Shown here: positions 1 to 9,500 of the stretch, piece by piece | Layout: every line of letters begins with the position of its first letter | Position numbering within the stretch: position 1 is the stretch's first letter | From: Helichrysum umbraculigerum | Lineage: Eukaryota > Streptophyta > Magnoliopsida > Asterales > Asteraceae | Length of the DNA: 64,000 nt | NCBI GenBank assembly: GCA_949592205.1 | Contig: CATIUR010000001.1 | Coordinates: 217,254,250-217,318,249, forward strand | Direction of reading: 5' to 3' | Made by a program: the position numbers and the translations under genes | The notes under the pieces: generated by a model | What the model was told of the DNA's origin: nothing | The model's input: the letters and a program-made list of their open reading frames with translations, nothing else | Databases searched by the model: none

Positions 1-2
1 TG

Positions 3-1379
3 GATGATCGTGGGGCTGTTATTCGAAACAAAGCCCGTCTGGTAGTTCAAGGATATAGTCAATTAGAGGGTATTGACTATGATGAAGTTTTCGCTCCTGT
101 TGCTCGTTTGGAATCAATTCGGATTTTTCTAGCTTATGCTTCTTTCAAGGGATTCCGAGTGTATCAACTTGACGTGAAGTGTGCTTTTCTATATGGAGAT
201 GTTGACGCAGTGATCTATGTGTGTCAGCCTCCCGGTTTTGAAGACCCAAAGCATCCTAATCATGTTTGCAAGCTGAAGAAAGCTTTGTATGGTCTTCATC
301 AATCTCCTCGACTTTGGTATGAGCGACTTGCCACGTACTTACTGAAGAATGGTTTTGATAGAGGACAGATTGATAGCACGCTTTTCATCAAAAGGGAAGG
401 AGCGGATTTGTTACTTGTGCAGGTCTATGTGGACGACATAATCTTTGGATCAACTAATGATCAGTTGTGCAAGGATTTTGAAAGATTGATGAAATCTGAG
501 TTTGAAATGAGTGCTATGGGGGAACTCACGTTCTTTCTGGGACTACAGGTTGAGCAATCTGACAATGGAATTTATATCCATCAGTCAAAATATGTCATTG
601 ACATGTTAAAACGGTATGAATTGCTCAACTGTAAACACTACGGCACTCCAATTGAAGCAAGACACAATCTTGGACCTAATGAGGACGATGAAGACTGCAA
701 GGAGAAAGACTATCGATCAATGATAGGCTCTCTCATGTACCTGACTGCCTCAAGACCAGATATCGTGTTTGCTGTTTCTCTCTGCTCACGATTTCAAGCA
801 AATCCGAAGGTGTCTCATATGAAGGCAGTAAAACGCATTTTTGGATATCTCGCTTTTAGGCCATCTCTGGGTCTATGGTATTCAAACGAGAAAGACTTCG
901 AGTTAACTGCCTATTCGGATTCGGATCTTGGTGGCTGCAAGATAGATATGAAGTCAACTACTGGAGGATGTCAGTTCCTTGGATCGCGCTTAGTTTCTTG
1001 GCAGTGCAAAAAGCAGACTGCGGTTGCTATTTCCACAGCTGAAGCCGAGTATGTTGCTGCTGCAAGTTGCTGTTCTCAGGTTCTCTGGATTCAGCATCAG
1101 CTGCGTGATTACGGGTTCAATCTCTCTATGACTCCTATTTATATTGATAATACAGCTGCTATATCTATCACCCACAATCCCGTACAGCACTCTAAGACCA
1201 AACATATTGAACTTAGGTTCCACTTTATACGGGATTGCTTTGAGAAACACCTTATAGATGTTGTACATATAGAGACCCTTAAGCAGTGTGCGGACCTTTT
1301 CACAAAAGCCTTTTTGCGATCACGTTTCATTGAACTGGTCAATCTAATAGGTTTAAGGTTCTTTCAGTCAAAGAAATGA
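3..1379 (+). CDS. Ty1-copia pol 3' part: reverse transcriptase and RNase H (partial)
   Basis: This is the C-terminal half of a copia polyprotein that copies element RNA into DNA in cytoplasmic particles. The frame is open from base 3, so the true start lies left of the window; the first in-frame Met at 108 is internal. Reverse transcriptase landmarks are ARLVVQGYSQ near 30-60, QLDVKCAFLYG near 165, and the catalytic YVDD at about 424-435. RNase H follows with SDSDLGG near 917, STAEAEYVAAA near 1035 and the usual copia ending CADLFTKA near 1290. The frame has no stop before the TGA at 1377-1379. The RNase H wording (CQFLGSRLVSW) resembles the SIRE/Maximus lineage, in which an extra ORF lies between pol and the 3' LTR; such an ORF is present at 3481-6171. 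Family is certain; lineage is inferred. Confidence 0.93.
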   Translation, partial: DDRGAVIRNKARLVVQGYSQLEGIDYDEVFAPVARLESIRIFLAYASFKGFRVYQLDVKCAFLYGDVDAVIYVCQPPGFEDPKHPNHVCKLKKALYGLHQSPRLWYERLATYLLKNGFDRGQIDSTLFIKREGADLLLVQVYVDDIIFGSTNDQLCKDFERLMKSEFEMSAMGELTFFLGLQVEQSDNGIYIHQSKYVIDMLKRYELLNCKHYGTPIEARHNLGPNEDDEDCKEKDYRSMIGSLMYLTASRPDIVFAVSLCSRFQANPKVSHMKAVKRIFGYLAFRPSLGLWYSNEKDFELTAYSDSDLGGCKIDMKSTTGGCQFLGSRLVSWQCKKQTAVAISTAEAEYVAAASCCSQVLWIQHQLRDYGFNLSMTPIYIDNTAAISITHNPVQHSKTKHIELRFHFIRDCFEKHLIDVVHIETLKQCADLFTKAFLRSRFIELVNLIGLRFFQSKK

Positions 1380-1414
1380 TTTGTGACTTGGATTTTTTTT
1401 AGATTTTTAAATTC

Positions 1415-1418
<4 letters not shown>

Positions 1419-1460
<42 letters not shown>
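1419..1460 (+). repeat. Poly-A run of about 42 bases
   Basis: An uninterrupted A tract lies 40 bases after the pol stop codon. It could be polymerase slippage in an A-rich 3' region, or the tail of an inserted retrotranscript. No coding LINE or processed transcript is visible to its left, and no flanking duplication is obvious. Confidence 0.9.
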
Positions 1461-1462
<2 letters not shown>

Positions 1463-2588
1463 CGCAACAGCCACTCTTTATGCTCTTTAGTATTAAAGAA
1501 AACGCAAGGTTGCTACATTTTTAAAATAGACGTTGAAGTTGTGTCTGTAAACAACTTGGGATATGATAGTACATCGGGTGACATGCACAAAATGGAATTT
1601 TAAGGTTTATCTTGGATGTGTCAGTAGGTTTATCTGACACACTTAAAACAGTTTGTATCTAAATTATATTCATCATACGATGTATTGGTAGGCATGCTAC
1701 ACACCGGTTTGTGAGTGAGTAAGAAGTAATGATAAAACTTGTCTATTACTTTGTGAAAAATGTTATATGATGTATGACATAAGTCTTAATTGATAAATGG
1801 AAGTACTATCATACACTGTCATAATTATGTAAATGTAAAATGGGCATATAGTAATAATATGATTATTCGCCTAACTAATGGTGACTATTGTTGTACTCAC
1901 GTACAGACCTGAATCCATTAGTTATGCAAATAGTCTCAAACTTGTTATGTTCATACTAAGGGACCCTCCGTTGTACTTTGTACAGATCTGGGGCCACTAG
2001 TATCTTCATAGTCAGTTTGATGTATGCCTAAATATAAATATCAAGTGTATGTTACGAGAAAACCGAGATAAACTTGGTCTTGTAATCTCTACCTTGTGTG
2101 AATATGCAGTGTTTGTTTTACTGAAGTTTATCAGTATATCATATAATAGGTTTCACAAAATTAATATTCATTCTAACAATAAAGGTTAGCTCACAAATAC
2201 GGATGTAACATGTTTAGGTGGACAAACAATACCAATAATTGTCTTGAAATAATTTTTATAAAAGGTGTTTTAAATGTGCCAAGTAAATTTAAAGTGGACA
2301 AATATACTGATGATCGAAATAACACTTACTATTCCTAATAAATGCATGTTATTCCGATATGATCCCTAATCAGACAAATCAACTCCGTCACCAAAAATAG
2401 AGTGTTAGTTATTTCTATTTTTTGTAAAATTAAAGAAAATACCAAAAAGATTTTTTACTTTAGTTATTTTATTTTATTTTATTTTTATTCTATGTTATTT
2501 TCCCAAGTCACGAGTTATTTGGAAATTATTTGCTAAAATAACGAGTAAATGGTTTGAAAATTTCGAACTTGAATCACAACTGTTTTAT
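1461..2588. other. AT-rich spacer between pol and the downstream ORF
   Basis: No long ORF, RNA gene or LTR end is recognisable here. A related phrase, GTACAGA(C/T)CTG, occurs near 1902 and 1980. No polypurine tract plus LTR follows pol at 1380-1420, which argues that the element does not end there. Confidence 0.6.
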
Positions 2589-3387
2589 GCGACGTTCGGC
2601 TCTACGTCGCCTGCGACGTTCGGCTCTACGTCGCCTGCGACGTCCCAGCCTACGTCGCACATAGGGTTAGACTTTAAATAGTATCCACTGCGACGTAACT
2701 CGTCACAGTATTCACTATTCAAGTGCGACGTAGCCTGCGACGTACCAACCGGCGATTTGCGACGTACCAATTCTTCGAGTTTTTTCGTGATTTGTAGCTG
2801 TTTTCGTTCCGATTCACTCACGTAGTTTTCATATACTCGTTATTCTGCACACTTAGGTACCATATTTACCTGTTTTCACCGTGTATTTTATGTTTAATCG
2901 CTATATATGTGTTACGGGTTAATAGGGTTTTGGTTTTGGTTTGAATTCGATGGTCAATTGGATGTTAAAATGGTTATAACTTATGTTTTCTCCATCACCA
3001 TCGTAGGGCGCACCTTATTGTGTGATCAATTTTGAAAACCCCTAAATTTGACAATTAGGTTTTCTGGGTTGGGGATGAATGTTCGTCAGTGCGACGTACG
3101 ATGCGACGTAGTCGCCTACGTCGCTCTAATTAGCAATTATTTAATTCCTACGTCGCCCTTCCCTACGTCGCCTTTTATGCGACGTCCGATGCGACGTAGC
3201 ACTCTACGTCGCTATTTTAATTAATGTGATTAAATTCACAATAAATTGCAAAATGCGACGTCCCCCTTTACGTCGCTCGATTTTTATGCGACGTACGGGC
3301 TTACGTCGCTTTTCAATTTATTTTGATTTTAGGCGACGTATAGTTCTACGTCGCTCAGTGTTCATGCGACGTACGGTGCTACGTCGC
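2589..3387. repeat. Array of 22-nt palindromic modules GCGACGT-N8-ACGTCGC
   Basis: Nine modules have the same 22-base length: arms GCGACGT and ACGTCGC around an 8-base spacer. They start at 2589, 2613, 2637, 3103, 3191, 3255, 3288, 3333 and 3366, and the first three are in tandem at 24-base spacing. Spacer bases differ between modules (for example TCGGCTCT, AGTCGCCT, ATAGTTCT). Further single arms lie between them, for example near 2690, 2723, 2735 and 2759. Each module can form a hairpin, and each arm holds an ACGT core. The same module recurs in the LTR at 6285 and 6365, tying this spacer to that element. Confidence 0.85.
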
Positions 3388-3463
3388 TATTTCCAGGGAT
3401 TTTGAATAAGGTTTTTTCCAAAAATGTCAAATTTTTTGCTAACCCTTTTCGAGTTGCAATATG

Positions 3464-3480
3464 TTTCTGTTTTTGCAGAT
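3464..3480 (+). promoter_or_regulatory. Candidate 3' splice site before the env-position ORF
   Basis: A pyrimidine-rich stretch ends in TTTTTGCAG with AG at 3477-3478, two bases before the ATG at 3481. It matches a plant 3' splice site. If used, this ORF would be translated from a spliced subgenomic RNA starting at Met 3481 rather than at 3424. No donor was identified; it would lie in the leader, outside the window. Confidence 0.45.
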
Positions 3481-6171
3481 ATGGCTTTGACTTTTGAAGC
3501 TCGTCACAATACGACTGCTTATCTGGTTGATACTTCTGATAAAGCTGCACCGTATCGTCAGATGATTGCATTTTTGAGACGTTCTAGGGTATCTCACGTC
3601 ATTTCCGATACCACGGTGGTTTTTGGAAATCTGATCAACCCATTTTGGAGGAACGCAACTGTCGTTACTGAAAACGACGTTAGACGATTGGTCTCTACTG
3701 TTCTGGGTACGGAGATTACTATTACAGAACAGAGCATTCGGGAACTTTTACAGCTCAACGATCAGCCGGATATGCCTATCGGCTTTGATCATATTTTTGT
3801 TACTGGAGCTATGCAACGAATAGGATATCCAGGAATTCCCTCCGATCAGTACAGGAAAGCGAATCTCACGCGTGTTTGGAGATATCTTATGCACGTGATT
3901 ATTGTTTGTTTGGGGAATAGGAAAGGAGGAACGGATGGTATGAGCCGAAGTCTGGCTTCTGCTATGTTAGCGTTGGTATACAACAAGCCGTTCAACTTCT
4001 CAGGATTTATCTTCAAGGCTATGGTTGACAATGCGAACGCTGGGGATCAGAAATGGATTTTATATCCACGTTTTGTTCAGTTGCACATTAATCGTCATCA
4101 TCCAGATCTTCAGGCACAGGGTGATCCCGATCAGCTATTAAAGATTTCACCGATGATGAGTCGGATTTTCACTATTTGTGCAAGTTTTGAGAAAGGGGTT
4201 GCGGCAGCAACGGATGTTCCCTTATTTGGTGCAATTGTGGACGAGAATTATGTACCGCCCCCAGATCCTCAGTATATGGATGTTCCAGCACCTCAGCAAC
4301 CGCAGCAACCGTTTGTGAACATTCCAGTTCAAGCTGCGGGGGAGAACATTCCTGCTCAAGCTGCGGGGGAGAACGTGGATGCCCTTTTGGAGAACATTGA
4401 GCAGTTCGGGCATGTGGATTCGGACAATCCAGCATCGCATGATACGGTTGAGGATTCCGATTCTGAAGATATTGCGATTGTAGGACCTCAGGATGGGGGT
4501 CCGACGCCTGAGCATTCTGATGGTACTGTTCCGCATCCTTCTGAGATGGAACGTATCAGGCTTTCTGATTCATTCAGATATCTGAGGATTAAGCGTCGAA
4601 TCAGACAAGGACGCAAGTATGTGCCTCCAAGGGATACTGGAAAACGTACACGCGACGGTGATGATCCTGCTGATGAGACTTATCAACCGCCTCGTCGTGT
4701 TCGTCGCTCTTCATCTACACGCGCTCCGGTCAATCCACAGCAGCAGGATATTTTTGAGATTCAACCGACTCCAGCTTTCATGCAAAAGATCATGGAAGAT
4801 ATGCAGCTGATGAAGCAAAAGCTGGAGGCTCAGGATGAGAAGATCGCTGAACAAGCTGCTTTGATCGAGGTTCAATCTAAAGAGCTTGAGGAAACGAAGA
4901 ATAGGGTTAATGTTTTGGAAGGCAGGTTACTTGCCTCGGGGGAGTCTGGGTCTGGGATACCCACTTTAGAGTCAAGTGAACCTGCGTCTGTAAATCCCAA
5001 CCCTGTAATTGAAAATATTAATGAAAATATTTCTGTTTTGGATTACTTTTCTGTTGATGATATTCCAGGGCAACCGAGACCACTGGCAGTTGATTACTCA
5101 TTCGCTGACTTATCATTTATTCAAAGGATGGCCAGTGGAGTTGGCTCTGAGGAAGAAACTGAGAATGTGTTTGAGATGAACGAGGATGTCTCGATTGAAG
5201 AGGAACAGTTGGATGCAGATGAAACGTATGATGATGCACAATCTGGGGAAACTTATGATGATGCACCAATTATTGAATCTGATTCAAGTGAAGATGAGAG
5301 TCCTGAAAAAGCGCAACATGGAGAATCCAGTTCTGCTGCAACTCCAGCTCCAGAGACACAGGCACCGGACTCAGCAGCAAAGAAACTAACTGCTGAAGAA
5401 AAGAGAGAGAGAAACAAGAAATGGTGGCCTAAGGGACGAAATCCAGTCCCTATTCCAGTGAAATGTCAAGTGTACCGGGTTAGTCGGAATTATACCGGTG
5501 TAATTAAAAGCTGGAAGTGTCAAAGGAATTTGTTTATGATAAAGAGAGAAGATGGAGTTCAGTATTTTAGAATGCGCTTTGATAGATTGAGCACGTTGCC
5601 AAAAGGAGAGATTAATCGATTAGCTCAGCTTAAGTTGATTAATCCTTTCGAGAATGATTATGCTGAGTTCATTCAAAGATGTCTACGTCGGGAAGTACTA
5701 TCGAAGACTTATTCGAAATTGAAGCCGACGTTGGGAACTCGGTATACGTGGAAGAAAAAGATTGATCCAGTCACCAGGAAGCCTTTGGTTAAAGTTCACT
5801 ATTCGCCGGCTAAATGTTTGACTGAGATACCTCTGGAATCAGTTCCTTATTATTTTCTGAGAAGACTTGTGAAATGGGAACTTGATCCACAGACTGGCGA
5901 AGCGGTTATTACTTTTGTTCCAGATTCTGAACCGTGGCCAGAAGTTGGAGGTATATGGAACTTGAAGCAAGCAACGTTTAGGCTGTATGATCCGATGAGT
6001 TTGATTAATTTTCATGAAAAAGATTTAAGAAAACTCTATGATAATCGGATTCGAGTTGGTCAGAAGAATGAATTCAACAGACGATTAGCACAGCAGTTCT
6101 ACAATGTTGTTACTGTTTGCGTAGCTAATGGAATTCATGCCGACGGCCAGTTTCCTGCGGGCTGGGTTTAA
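3481..6171 (+). CDS. 896-aa ORF in env-like position of a Sirevirus-type copia element
   Basis: An intact ORF lies between pol and the 3' LTR, where sireviruses carry an env-like ORF. Function is unknown. The frame opens at Met 3424, but I prefer Met 3481 because of the splice acceptor just upstream. Residues 1-250 look globular. About 280-298 is a duplicated peptide (NIPVQAAGE / NIPAQAAGE). About 300-380 is acidic, and a basic R/K-rich patch follows. About 433-484 is a predicted coiled coil with heptad-like L, I and V. About 520-645 is acidic, with a repeated ETYDDA. A basic, W-rich globular domain fills 646-896. I see no signal peptide and no convincing membrane segment, so envelope function is not supported; a structural or nucleic-acid-binding accessory role is equally possible. 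The absence of stops over 2.7 kb suggests recent insertion or selection. Confidence 0.75.
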   Translation: MALTFEARHNTTAYLVDTSDKAAPYRQMIAFLRRSRVSHVISDTTVVFGNLINPFWRNATVVTENDVRRLVSTVLGTEITITEQSIRELLQLNDQPDMPIGFDHIFVTGAMQRIGYPGIPSDQYRKANLTRVWRYLMHVIIVCLGNRKGGTDGMSRSLASAMLALVYNKPFNFSGFIFKAMVDNANAGDQKWILYPRFVQLHINRHHPDLQAQGDPDQLLKISPMMSRIFTICASFEKGVAAATDVPLFGAIVDENYVPPPDPQYMDVPAPQQPQQPFVNIPVQAAGENIPAQAAGENVDALLENIEQFGHVDSDNPASHDTVEDSDSEDIAIVGPQDGGPTPEHSDGTVPHPSEMERIRLSDSFRYLRIKRRIRQGRKYVPPRDTGKRTRDGDDPADETYQPPRRVRRSSSTRAPVNPQQQDIFEIQPTPAFMQKIMEDMQLMKQKLEAQDEKIAEQAALIEVQSKELEETKNRVNVLEGRLLASGESGSGIPTLESSEPASVNPNPVIENINENISVLDYFSVDDIPGQPRPLAVDYSFADLSFIQRMASGVGSEEETENVFEMNEDVSIEEEQLDADETYDDAQSGETYDDAPIIESDSSEDESPEKAQHGESSSAATPAPETQAPDSAAKKLTAEEKRERNKKWWPKGRNPVPIPVKCQVYRVSRNYTGVIKSWKCQRNLFMIKREDGVQYFRMRFDRLSTLPKGEINRLAQLKLINPFENDYAEFIQRCLRREVLSKTYSKLKPTLGTRYTWKKKIDPVTRKPLVKVHYSPAKCLTEIPLESVPYYFLRRLVKWELDPQTGEAVITFVPDSEPWPEVGGIWNLKQATFRLYDPMSLINFHEKDLRKLYDNRIRVGQKNEFNRRLAQQFYNVVTVCVANGIHADGQFPAGWV

Positions 6172-6200
6172 TGAAGATTTTTGAAGACCAAGCTGAAGAC

Positions 6201-6211
6201 ACGGGGGAGTT
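6201..6211 (+). promoter_or_regulatory. Polypurine tract of the Sirevirus-like element
   Basis: ACGGGGGAG lies immediately before the LTR start TGTTAG, as expected for the plus-strand primer. Confidence 0.65.
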
Positions 6212-6641
6212 TGTTAGTACATGTTTAGTGTCTGTCAGTTGGTCTAGCTCGTAGTTAGTATTTAGATTAGGATTCCTGACTCCTGCGACGTAGCGCACTA
6301 CGTCGCAGGTGCGACGTCAGGTATTGGGCCTGCGACGTAGCAGACGTCGCATGGGCTTGGGCCTGCGACGTAGCGTGCGACGTCGCAGGTGCCAAACTTT
6401 GTATAAAAACGTTTTACGTTTTCTGTTTTAGGGTTGACGAAACCCTAAACATAATCTGTCGAAATTCTCTGTAATCTGATCGACTATAAGCAATAATATT
6501 ACGTTCGTTTGATATTGATTGCGTATTGATTGTTCGTGTGTTTGTTTAATAATCTAATCGTTGTTTCCGCCATCGATTGGATTGACTCGATTCGTTCTAG
6601 ATCCAAAGTAAGGGACAAACACTTACACCGGCTCTTTCACA
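6212..6641 (+). mobile_element. 3' LTR of the Sirevirus-like copia element
   Basis: The 430-bp segment starts TGTTAGTACATG after the polypurine tract and ends TTTCACA (TG...CA). A TATAAAA box at 6402-6408 is the likely promoter. The partner LTR and the target duplication lie outside the window, so the right edge rests on the CA end only. Confidence 0.6.
6285..6408 (+). promoter_or_regulatory. LTR promoter: ACGT-core palindromes upstream of a TATA box
   Basis: Two 22-nt GCGACGT-N8-ACGTCGC modules (6285-6306, 6365-6386) and further single arms fill the 120 bases before TATAAAA at 6402. ACGT and GACGTC cores are the known recognition cores of plant bZIP factors, so an enhancer role is plausible. 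No binding is shown. Confidence 0.5.
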
Positions 6642-6969
6642 AAATGTTTAAAAAAAAAAAAAAATTAATAAAGAGTTTTTGAAATACTTAAACTACTTAT
6701 CTATTTATTTTTATAGAGTCCAAATCCTGAAATTTTTAGCAAAATTACATTGACGCTATAATAGATGAAACTTTTACATAAGAACAAGCACTTGATTTTC
6801 ACTCAGCCTTTCCAAAGAGGGACCGCGATATTAACAATACTGATGATGGCATTGATTTAACCAGAAATGGTACCGGCAGTTTTGTGTTAAAATATGAGTT
6901 AGTTAAACTCTTTTCATATATCAGAAATTTATGTAGCTTTAGAGGCTGAACCCTCCTTTACAAATTTAC
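6642..6969. other. Unassigned AT-rich stretch between two retroelements
   Basis: It begins with a short A-run at 6649-6664. I see no ORF, LTR end or primer-binding site. The 5' end of the decayed gypsy element to the right probably lies here but cannot be placed. Confidence 0.4.
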
Positions 6970-9500
6970 TATTTTGATAAAAGAATTATCTCGTAGAAAA
7001 TGGCAAGTCCCACTGTAGACAAACACATATCTAATGATAACCAACTCTGTGATGAATCAACGACATTCCCATACCTACTTACTTTAGACGACGATATGAA
7101 ACTAATGAAGGATGAACCTTTGGAGACTACGGCACTTGAGGAAGAACCTGAGCAATCATCACCTACCCTTATGGCGACATGAATGTTATTTACCAAAGGG
7201 AAACCCCCTGAGTTACTCCGAGCTAACCTCACCCACAACCTTACTACTAATACCCCTACTACTGCTTCATCCACTGCTGCTACCCTTGCTGCTACTACCA
7301 CAAATAGGGAAACAACTTATACCACAAAAGAAACCCTTAGCACAATACTTACCCAACTAGTTGATGCCTAGGAAGAAATCACTAGCTTACGTCACCATGT
7401 TGAGCAGAATGACATGCGCATCCTTGAGTACGAACAACGCATGATAATCTTGGAAAAACATCCTAAGGCAATTGATGCATCGGTGCCCAACCATTCAAAA
7501 TGTGGTTCGCATAGTTTGCAACTTGATAGCACAAATGACTCATCGAAGTGATCCTACCGAAGAGGTTGCTGGAACGAAGGCGTTAGATAATAGGAGAAAA
7601 CCGAAAGAAAAATTTCAGCGAAAGCCTTTTTCAACAGCAAACAAAAAGGCCCAAAACAGTCAAGACCTACTCTGCAGGATCCGAAGAGAAAAAGTAAAAA
7701 GGAAACAAACCCTTTTGCTCCCAATACAACAGTCATCATGAAGGACTGTGTGGCACTCCTTGCAACAGATGCAAAGGTTATGAGTACCTAACTAAGGACT
7801 CTAGGATGAAAGTCTACCTCAAGTGTGGAAACGCATAACATATTAGGAATAAATGTTCGCAGCTGAAAAAAAAAAAAAGGAACAATAACAACAAAAAGAA
7901 GAAAACTTCTGACGGAGTCATTGTGAGTAACGTTGGGGAAGCCGGACAAGACTCAAACATAATTATGGGTACATTCCTATACCATAACTTAGATTACCTC
8001 AGTATTAATCGAAAATGGATGGGTTCAACCTATTACTCAACATCACTCCCACCGACTTAGAAGCTAAGCGCATCATAGAATTTACCCTTTGAATTTAGCA
8101 AGCGAAATCCTCCACATAGACCCTTTTAGATTACAACTTATGTTTTCTAACGCACGATAACGACTTATTATCCAAAACACCTACGGGTCTCCTAACGACT
8201 TATGTAATTGAAATACGCTTCCGACGACGTATATTGGGTGCAACCCAACGATTTACTCACGTCTACACGAACTTATGGTTGGAATATTTTCCGCCACACT
8301 TATACGAAACTAATTGCTTGACCTCGATTAACCACTACTCTGACTTGTAAGTCAATTATACCTCCAAAACATAAGAATTAATACCCATCGACGTCAAAAT
8401 CCTTCTTCCACCACTCTCTTCGCGACGATATCATTGCCATGAATTGGCTTCTCTAAGAATAGCTCCAAAATCGTCTACGACAAGGAAATCGTTTGTACAC
8501 CTATTGATACCGCTGGAACATTTATCAAACAAGGGGAGACTAGCAAAACAAGATTGAACGCCTGATGGCATCAAAAGTGTATGAGAGAACTACACCAACC
8601 ATGAATATGGACTTAAGAGCCATAGAATTTGGTCTCTGGATTTGGAGATACTACCATAAGGTACGAAGTGTACAACATAATTCGGTTATAAGGACCTAAC
8701 CATAGTCGATCGAAAGGATCTGAATATTAGACAACGCCAATAGGTTGAACTACTCAGTGAATTACGATTGCAAATTCTCGTACAAGAACAACTATTCCGT
8801 CAGCATTAAGGCTGCACCATTCGAGGCCCTTTATGGAAGAAAGTGTCGATCACCTGTTGCTGGACCGAGGTGGACGATAGCCAACTCAGTGGTCCTAAAA
8901 TCATTCACGAAACAACCAAGAAAATAGTAAGCATTTAAAACTGGCTGAAATCTGCACATGATCATCAGAAAAGCTATGCTGACGTGAGACCCAAACCACT
9001 CAACTTCTAAGTATGGGACAAAGTACTCTTAAAAGTGTCACCTTGGAAAGGTGTCATTTGATTTGGCAAATATGGTAAGCTCAACCCTAGGTACATCGGG
9101 CCGTTCGAGATTCTTGAAAGAATTGGTCCGTTGGAATATCGACTACAGCTACCACCGTAACTCAAAAGCGTGCACAACACTTTTCACATTTCTTCACATT
9201 TCCAACTTGAAGAAATGTCTGTCTGATGAGACACTTGTTATCCCTCTCGACAAAATAGACATCGATGGAAAACTCCATTTTATCTAGGAACAAATAGGAA
9301 TCATCGACCGTGAGATCAAACATTTGAAATAGAGTCATATACCATCGTCAAAAATTCAGTAAAATTCCAGGCGCGGATCTGAATTCCCATAGGAACGGGA
9401 AGACCGAATGCGACTAAAACACCCGCTTCTATTCTTAGATACCCTATAGACCGCGACAACACGCTAATTTCGGGACGAAATTCTTCTAACAAGGGGAGAA
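6970..9500 (+). pseudogene. Decayed Tekay-like Ty3-gypsy internal region (gag, PR, IN traces)
   Basis: Broken by many stops and frameshifts. In order: gag-like low-complexity text from 7000; a decayed CCHC zinc knuckle at about 7750-7860 (C..C...GYEYLTKDS, then CGNA.HIRNKC); a basic linker and the edge of protease (VGEAGQDSNIIMGTFLYHN) at about 7880-8000. From 8000 to 8740 I recognise nothing firmly; reverse transcriptase and RNase H appear deleted or eroded. Integrase C-terminal sequence returns with AAPFEALYGRKCRSPV at 8807-8854, then KSYADVRPKPL, VSPWKGVI.FGK, GKLNPRYIGPFEILERIGP, and the ending HISNLKKCLSDE...VIPLDKI...DREIKHLK near 9180-9330. The tail GRNSSNKGRM runs into polypurine tract and LTR. 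The 5' LTR is missing. Clearly gypsy; Tekay is inferred from the integrase tail. Confidence 0.8.
9491..9500 (+). promoter_or_regulatory. Polypurine tract of the decayed gypsy element
   Basis: AAGGGGAGAA directly precedes the LTR start TGTGACACCC. Confidence 0.8.

Noticed and set aside
4172..4536. Minus-strand ORFs opposite the 896-aa ORF
   Set aside because: Shadow frames with Leu/Arg-rich composition and no motifs.
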